Assembly (NCBI GenBank): GCA_023512665.1
Contig: JAILZC010000008.1
Location: 1 to 10,660, forward strand
Source: Candidatus Bipolaricaulota bacterium
GTDB taxonomy: Bacteria > Bipolaricaulota > Bipolaricaulia > RBG-16-55-9 > DRXL01
Length of the DNA stretch: 10,660 nt
Direction of reading: 5' to 3'
The notes beneath the pieces are model-generated. The model was not told the DNA's origin. It saw only the letters and a program-made list of their open reading frames with translations, and searched no databases. Below, piece after piece: positions 7,086 to 10,660 of the stretch. Every line of letters starts with the position of its first letter. Within the stretch, counting starts at the first letter, position 1. The translations under genes and the position numbers were made by a program.

Positions 7086-7114
7086 CTGAGCTTAGCTCCT
7101 TTGTCCAATCGTAT

Positions 7115-7216
7115 TTTGAATCACGGAAGGCGCAGAATAGCCACGGAAAGCACGGAAAGAATTCCTACTGCCCTTCTGTGTTTTCCGTTTCTTTTCCGTG
7201 CCTTCTGTGATTCAAA
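7115..7216. repeat. 102-bp imperfect palindrome of CACGGAA words between aspS and the methyltransferase gene
   Basis: The ends TTTGAATCAC (7115-7124) and GTGATTCAAA (7207-7216) are perfect 10-bp inverted repeats. Pairing continues inward with GGAAGGC against GCCTTC. The left half contains CACGGAA three times (7122-7128, 7142-7148, 7151-7157). The right half contains the complementary TTCCGT/TTCTGTG words, so the transcript could fold into a long interrupted hairpin. It fills nearly the whole 137-bp gap between the methyltransferase stop and the aspS start. It resembles the dispersed 'cacggaaagcacgg' type intergenic repeats known from several bacterial phyla (recollection, not searched). A role as transcription attenuator or mobile MITE-like element is possible. 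Confidence 0.8.
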
Positions 7217-7222
7217 TATCCT

Positions 7223-7888
7223 TCACACCTTGCGCACGGCCACCACATACGTCACCAATCCCAGAGTGTCGTCGAGCGTCACGGTTGGGGAGAGATGCTT
7301 GCGGCACCAGTCGGCCATATCTTCTGGGGCGACCGTGAAATCTGAGCCCTCCTGGCGCCGTCCGGGCGCCAAGTGCGTGAAGACCAGCCCCTCACGTGAG
7401 ACCCGAAAGAGCTCGCGCAAAAGCACGCTCATATACCCGAAGGGGTCGTCGCTGATGGGGTAGCCCAAGACGCTGAGCAAGAAGACGACATCGAACTCGT
7501 CCTCTGCGAAGGGTTTTTCTAGCACGTCGCGGCGCTCAAAGTGTGGCCCAAAACGCCTCACTGCTCCAGCAATCATCTTCTCGCTCAGGTCAACCCCCCA
7601 ATACGAGCGATATCGTACCCCTTGGACGTCCAGATATTTTTTGAGATACCCCAGCCCGCAGCCGACGTCTAAAATCTTTCTGTCCGTCAGATCGAATTTT
7701 TCAACGGCGTGCTGGAAGATCTTCTGCTGGACGGCTTCGTCAGGGTACTCCAAGACAGCCATGTCGTCGCCAGCTAAGACGATATTGCGCGCGTCGAAGA
7801 ACGCCGCGTACTCGTAGTGATCCCGAAATCGTTTGGGCTTATAGAGCGCCATGCGACGACGCATACGAGACCAGAGCTTCGCAAACAT
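7223..7888 (-). CDS. Class I SAM-dependent methyltransferase, substrate unknown (221 aa)
   Basis: A Rossmann-type methyltransferase. Motif I is [11 protein letters not shown] (72-82), binding S-adenosylmethionine. Motif II is [10 protein letters not shown] (97-106), with D100 the likely ribose ligand. An acidic segment [24 protein letters not shown] (about 120-143) carries the motif III/IV region, and a C-terminal strand region [10 protein letters not shown] (211-220) closes the fold. The basic N-terminus (about 1-20, many Arg and Lys) could bind RNA, phospholipid or another anionic partner. No substrate can be assigned from sequence. No Shine-Dalgarno precedes the ATG at 7888; instead a TATAAT lies 6 nt upstream (see the promoter entry), so translation may be leaderless. 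Internal ATGs (residues 9 and 13) have no better site. The gene begins 15 bp after the stop of the beta-helix gene. Confidence 0.9.
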   Translation of the reverse strand: MFAKLWSRMRRRMALYKPKRFRDHYEYAAFFDARNIVLAGDDMAVLEYPDEAVQQKIFQHAVEKFDLTDRKILDVGCGLGYLKKYLDVQGVRYRSYWGVDLSEKMIAGAVRRFGPHFERRDVLEKPFAEDEFDVVFLLSVLGYPISDDPFGYMSVLLRELFRVSREGLVFTHLAPGRRQEGSDFTVAPEDMADWCRKHLSPTVTLDDTLGLVTYVVAVRKV

Positions 7889-7894
7889 AGCACG

Positions 7895-7900
7895 ATTATA
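7895..7900 (-). promoter_or_regulatory. Perfect -10 box directly before the methyltransferase start, possible leaderless promoter
   Basis: TATAAT on the minus strand lies in the 15-bp gap after the beta-helix stop codon and ends 6 nt before the ATG. Transcription starting about 7 nt downstream would begin at the A of the start codon, giving a leaderless mRNA. This fits the absence of a ribosome binding site. No convincing -35 was found at 16-18 bp spacing (TAGCCC at 17 bp). Confidence 0.4.
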
Positions 7901-7903
7901 CCG

Positions 7904-9076
7904 CTATTGACACTTCTGGGCTATCTCTGCAGCTGCCGCTTCGTTGAGCGCACCAAAATCTGTGGTGTTTTCAGCGACGCTCGTCTCGCGACACTCGACG
8001 ATATTCTGCGCACTGAGTGCCCACAACCCATAGGTGCGATTGTTGCGAATAACGCTCTTGGTGAGCCAGACTGTGACGTCGGTGTGGGCGATCTCCGCAC
8101 CGGTGCTCCCGTTACTCTCCAAGATCACATTGCGCAGCGTCAGCTCAATCTTGCCCTCAGCGTCTATGCCGTCGTCACGAAAGTTGCGCACCGTCAGATT
8201 CTCAAGAAAGACTTTGGCTGTGCCGCGCAGCGTGATCCCGTCTACGTCCCCTAAGCCCGTGCCGTCTATGATAACAGTCTCGCGGTCGGCCCCGCGAATT
8301 CTTATGGTCTTCTCGCGAATCGTCAATGGCTCTTTGTATACCCCCGACGCGATGAAGATGACCCCGTCGCCCGTGAGCAATTCTTTGGAAGTATTCTCGT
8401 TGACGTCGCCTAGACCATTGATCCCCATGCCCTTGTCCCATGCGTCGATCGCTGCTTGGATCGTCTGAAAATCTTGGGGGACTCGATAGCCGCTTCTGTT
8501 GTCTTCCCCCGATAGCTGCGACGCGCTGTCGGCAGCGATCCCGTAACCCTTGTTGCCCCCAATGATATTATGATGAATCTCCGCGCGAGAACTCTCGACG
8601 CGCACGCCATCGCCGCCGTTCCCTGCTATAGTGTTTTCGTGAAGCACGACCCCGTCGCTCTTGATGATCGCTATGCCCTCGGTAGGGCTCTCCAAAATCG
8701 TGTTGTACTCCAGAGTGATCTTCTTGCTCTCCTCGATGCGCACGGGGCCGTTTATGGTGAGCGTGGTGATCGAGACGTTCTCCGTCTTCGAGATCGTGAT
8801 CTGGCCCTGGAGCGTGGCGTTCTGGCCGATCAAGTGTACGGGCTTGGTGATAGAGAGATTCTCTTGATATGTTCCCGATTGAATCTGCAGGGTGCTGCCG
8901 CGACGCGCAGCATCGAGAGCTGGCTGAATCTGCGAAAACGCGCACCCCGACGGGCAGATCGTCAGCGTCTGAGGTGAGACCATCAACACCCAGATCGCCA
9001 CAATCGCGACGATCGCGATGACGCCCACCGAGCCAAAGATCACCCAGTATCGGCGATTGAGAGTCTTTGGAAACAT
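7904..9076 (-). CDS. Membrane-anchored protein with two right-handed beta-helix modules (390 aa)
   Basis: An N-terminal hydrophobic segment (about 12-33) preceded by KTLNRRYW is a signal anchor or uncleaved signal peptide, so the rest lies outside the cytoplasmic membrane. Two related modules follow. Module one (about 40-190) opens with FSQIQPALDAARRGSTLQIQ and GTYQENLSI. Module two (about 198-385) opens with FQTIQAAIDAW and, after a Gly/Asn-rich loop, VIFIASGVYKEPLTIREKTI. Both continue with short repeats such as TILE, NTIAGNGGDGV, NVILESNGSTG and VIRNNRTYG, typical of pectin-lyase-like or NosD-type parallel beta-helices. Each opening resembles the start of pectinesterase-like folds. No catalytic residues can be assigned; it may bind or modify polysaccharide or be structural. 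The start at 9076 has GAGAG 3 nt upstream and GGGAGGG farther off. The gap to the aldehyde dehydrogenase stop is 23 bp, suggesting an operon. Confidence 0.88.
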   Translation of the reverse strand: MFPKTLNRRYWVIFGSVGVIAIVAIVAIWVLMVSPQTLTICPSGCAFSQIQPALDAARRGSTLQIQSGTYQENLSITKPVHLIGQNATLQGQITISKTENVSITTLTINGPVRIEESKKITLEYNTILESPTEGIAIIKSDGVVLHENTIAGNGGDGVRVESSRAEIHHNIIGGNKGYGIAADSASQLSGEDNRSGYRVPQDFQTIQAAIDAWDKGMGINGLGDVNENTSKELLTGDGVIFIASGVYKEPLTIREKTIRIRGADRETVIIDGTGLGDVDGITLRGTAKVFLENLTVRNFRDDGIDAEGKIELTLRNVILESNGSTGAEIAHTDVTVWLTKSVIRNNRTYGLWALSAQNIVECRETSVAENTTDFGALNEAAAAEIAQKCQ

Positions 9077-9099
9077 AGTCTCTCTTATCCCTCCCTACG

Positions 9100-10644
9100 T
9101 TACCCCTCACCCTGACTCCGACCCCTTCCCGTCCCCTTCCCCTTTAGGGGAGGGGCTGGGGGAGAGGTCTGGGGGTGAGGGTGAGAGAATCGTTCGCGCA
9201 GGCCGCGCCGGTAGAGCCAACGAATCCCGCGCGCGATCCAGCGCGTCACTCGTTCACTATACGGATACCAAAAGACCTCGCGCTTGAGACCGAAGCGATC
9301 TACGACGACCGTCTGGGGCCACGTGAATTGTCTCAGCCCCCACTCCCCGTGGCGCCGCCCCAGCCCGCTCTGCTTCACCCCTCCATAGGGCGCTTCCAAA
9401 ATCGCAAAGTTCGTGATGCAGTCGTTCACACAGACGTTGCCCGACTCGATATGCCGCGCCAGCTCCATTCCCAATCTCTTGTCTTTCGTAAAGACGCTCG
9501 CCGAGAGCCCGTAGATCGAATCGTTCGCCAACTGCAGGGCTTCTTCAGCAGAGTTCACTCTCACAATGGGGATGACCGGCCCAAACGTCTCCTCGCGCAT
9601 GATCTGCATCGAGTGATCAACGTTGACCAAGACCGTCGGCTCGAAGAAGAGCCCTTCTCTGCGCTTTCCGCCAATGAGCACCTGAGCGCCCTTCTCAACA
9701 GCATCGCGGACGTGACGCTCCACGATCTCTACCTGTCGCGGGGTCGTGAGTGGACCAATCTCTACACCCAGGCGCAGTTCTTTCACTTTCTCCACGACCC
9801 TCTTGACGAATTCGTCATAGATTGGGGCTTCGACGTAGACGCGCTCCACGGACATGCACGTCTGCCCGGTGTTGGTCAGCGCGCCCCAGACGCAGGCGTT
9901 GGCCGCGCGCTCAACATCAGCGTCTTTCAGAACGATCATGGGGTCTTTGCCGCCGAGTTCTAAGAGCACGGGGATGAGTCTCTGGGCCGCGCGCTCGGCG
10001 ACCTTCTTCCCCGTGGCCACCGAGCCCGTAAACGCGATCCCGTCGCAGTGATCTACGAGCGCCGCGCCGGTGTCACCGTACCCACAGAGGGTCTGCAGGA
10101 CGTTTTCCGGCAAGCCCACCTCACGGAAGACGCGCTCGACCAAAAGCCCCGTCAGGGGAGTGTATTCTGAGGGCTTCAAGATAACAGTATTGCCGGCCAT
10201 GAGCGTCGGGACGACGTCGCCCATAGCGAGGGTGAACGGATAATTCCACGGCGATATCACCCCCACGACGCCCAAGGGCTGATAGATCACAAAGACGCGC
10301 TTGGTCTTGAGCAGATGTGGGATGCGCATCTCGTCGCGAAGATAGCGTTCGGAGTTCTTCGCGTAGTATCCTAGCATATCGCAGCAATAGAAGACTTCAG
10401 CGACGAGGGCTTCGGTGCGGGGCTTGCCGGTCTCGGCGCAGATGGTCTCGATGACTTCGTCCTGGTGGTCCACGATCCAGTCGCGCGCGGCGTAGAGATA
10501 GCGGGCGCGCTGCGCCACTGAGAGCTTGCGCCATAATTGGAAGGCCTGGCGCGCGCGGCGGACGGCTTCCGGGACAGCCTGTGGCGGAGTGATGGGCACT
10601 TCGGCGATCTGCTGTCCTGTAGCGGGATTGACGACCTTGAGCAT
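9100..10644 (-). CDS. NAD(P)-dependent aldehyde dehydrogenase with a repeat-encoded C-terminus (514 aa)
   Basis: A full aldehyde dehydrogenase superfamily enzyme oxidising an aldehyde to the acid with NAD(P)+. Visible are ISPWNYPF (130-137, N134 of the oxyanion hole), ILKPSE (155-160, K157 for cofactor), FTGSVATG (205-212), the general base in LELGGKDP (228-235, E229), catalytic C263 in NTGQTCMS, and EETFGPV (351-357). The core, including SVERVYV after the cysteine, resembles the GabD2-like succinate-semialdehyde dehydrogenase branch, but substrate is not certain. A Trp/Arg-rich tail FWYPYSERVTRW...WLYRR (458-480) follows the core. The last 28 residues (487-514) come from a palindromic repeat. 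The ATG at 10644 fits the usual NPATG start but has no ribosome binding site. The frame is open upstream to the window edge (AETTP), so the true start may lie outside. Confidence 0.93.
   Translation of the reverse strand: MLKVVNPATGQQIAEVPITPPQAVPEAVRRARQAFQLWRKLSVAQRARYLYAARDWIVDHQDEVIETICAETGKPRTEALVAEVFYCCDMLGYYAKNSERYLRDEMRIPHLLKTKRVFVIYQPLGVVGVISPWNYPFTLAMGDVVPTLMAGNTVILKPSEYTPLTGLLVERVFREVGLPENVLQTLCGYGDTGAALVDHCDGIAFTGSVATGKKVAERAAQRLIPVLLELGGKDPMIVLKDADVERAANACVWGALTNTGQTCMSVERVYVEAPIYDEFVKRVVEKVKELRLGVEIGPLTTPRQVEIVERHVRDAVEKGAQVLIGGKRREGLFFEPTVLVNVDHSMQIMREETFGPVIPIVRVNSAEEALQLANDSIYGLSASVFTKDKRLGMELARHIESGNVCVNDCITNFAILEAPYGGVKQSGLGRRHGEWGLRQFTWPQTVVVDRFGLKREVFWYPYSERVTRWIARGIRWLYRRGLRERFSHPHPQTSPPAPPLKGKGTGRGRSQGEG
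9103..9182. repeat. G/C-rich palindromic repeat copy forming the 3' end of the aldehyde dehydrogenase gene
   Basis: The ends CCCTCACCC (9104-9112) and GGGTGAGGG (9173-9181) are perfect 9-bp inverted repeats. An inner hairpin has the same core as the copy at 1317-1415: CCCC-T-TCCCC (9133-9142), loop TTTA, then GGGGAGGGG (9147-9155). The minus strand of 9147-9168 is identical over 22 nt to the plus strand of 1318-1339 in the DUF58 copy. Translated on the minus strand it gives the 28-residue tail HPHPQTSPPAPPLKGKG... of the aldehyde dehydrogenase. The stop codon TAA (9100-9102) lies immediately outside the repeat boundary. Confidence 0.85.
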
Positions 10645-10660
10645 CGGTGTTGTTTCGGCT

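Noticed and set aside
7122..7157. CRISPR array suggested by repeated CACGGAA words
   Set aside because: The words are 7 bp with irregular 2-13 bp spacing and belong to a palindrome; there are no spacers of constant length.
7907..7935. Plus-strand promoter starting at TTGACA (7907-7912)
   Set aside because: No -10 box is found at suitable spacing, and no plus-strand gene follows.
8568..9110. 180-codon minus-strand open frame in another phase over the beta-helix gene
   Set aside because: Its translation is Arg/His/Asp-rich without structure, while the overlapping frame has a clear signal anchor and beta-helix repeats.
1317..9182. Composite transposon bounded by the two G/C-rich repeat copies
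   Set aside because: No transposase or recombinase lies between them, the enclosed genes include aspS, and each copy is itself a complete palindrome.
9175..9963. 262-codon plus-strand open frame opposite the aldehyde dehydrogenase gene
   Set aside because: It is antisense to strongly conserved catalytic regions, has no family signature, and mirrors the codon bias of the real gene.

Overview
The window is a gene-dense stretch of bacterial chromosome, about 55-60 % G+C by eye. Ten complete or nearly complete genes all read on the minus strand, and they face the 3' end of one plus-strand gene at the left edge. The aspartyl-tRNA synthetase is of bacterial type: it has the long insertion between motifs 2 and 3 and the L31/N82 signature of the tRNA-Asp-specific form. 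Together with Shine-Dalgarno-like sites and near-consensus -10 boxes, this indicates a bacterium. The mix of MoxR/DUF58 genes, a DUF433/DUF5615 toxin-antitoxin pair, a beta-helix surface protein and G/C-rich palindromic repeats suggests an environmental, perhaps thermophilic and uncultured lineage. Nothing here fixes the phylum.

Layout in minus-strand transcription order, right to left. (1) An NAD(P)-dependent aldehyde dehydrogenase (9100-10644, its start possibly beyond the window) whose last 28 residues are encoded by a repeat. (2) A membrane-anchored protein with two right-handed beta-helix modules (7904-9076). (3) A class I SAM-dependent methyltransferase (7223-7888) with a -10 box so close to its ATG that a leaderless mRNA is possible. 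(4) A 102-bp imperfect palindrome built of CACGGAA words (7115-7216). (5) aspS (5316-7085). (6) A tightly packed run: a DUF4129 membrane protein, a 207-residue two-TM protein, a MoxR AAA+ ATPase, a DUF433/DUF5615 toxin-antitoxin pair, a DUF58 protein and a polytopic 163-residue membrane protein. At the far left a plus-strand gene ends at 158, and a 99-bp convergent gap separates it from this run.

The DUF4129 / MoxR / DUF58 genes form a widespread but poorly understood envelope-associated module. MoxR ATPases act as chaperone-like remodelers of von Willebrand A-type partners such as DUF58. The transglutaminase-like protein often found in such clusters is absent here. Two features make this copy unusual. 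A toxin-antitoxin pair sits between moxR and the DUF58 gene, with its own near-consensus promoter and stop/start overlaps on both internal junctions. The DUF58 reading frame also carries an in-frame 99-bp palindromic G/C-rich repeat in the middle of its vWA-like domain. A second copy of this repeat family, sharing a 22-nt identical stretch, supplies the C-terminal tail of the aldehyde dehydrogenase. So one repeat family has twice been turned into protein sequence within 10 kb.

No rRNA, tRNA, CRISPR array, transposase or riboswitch was recognised.
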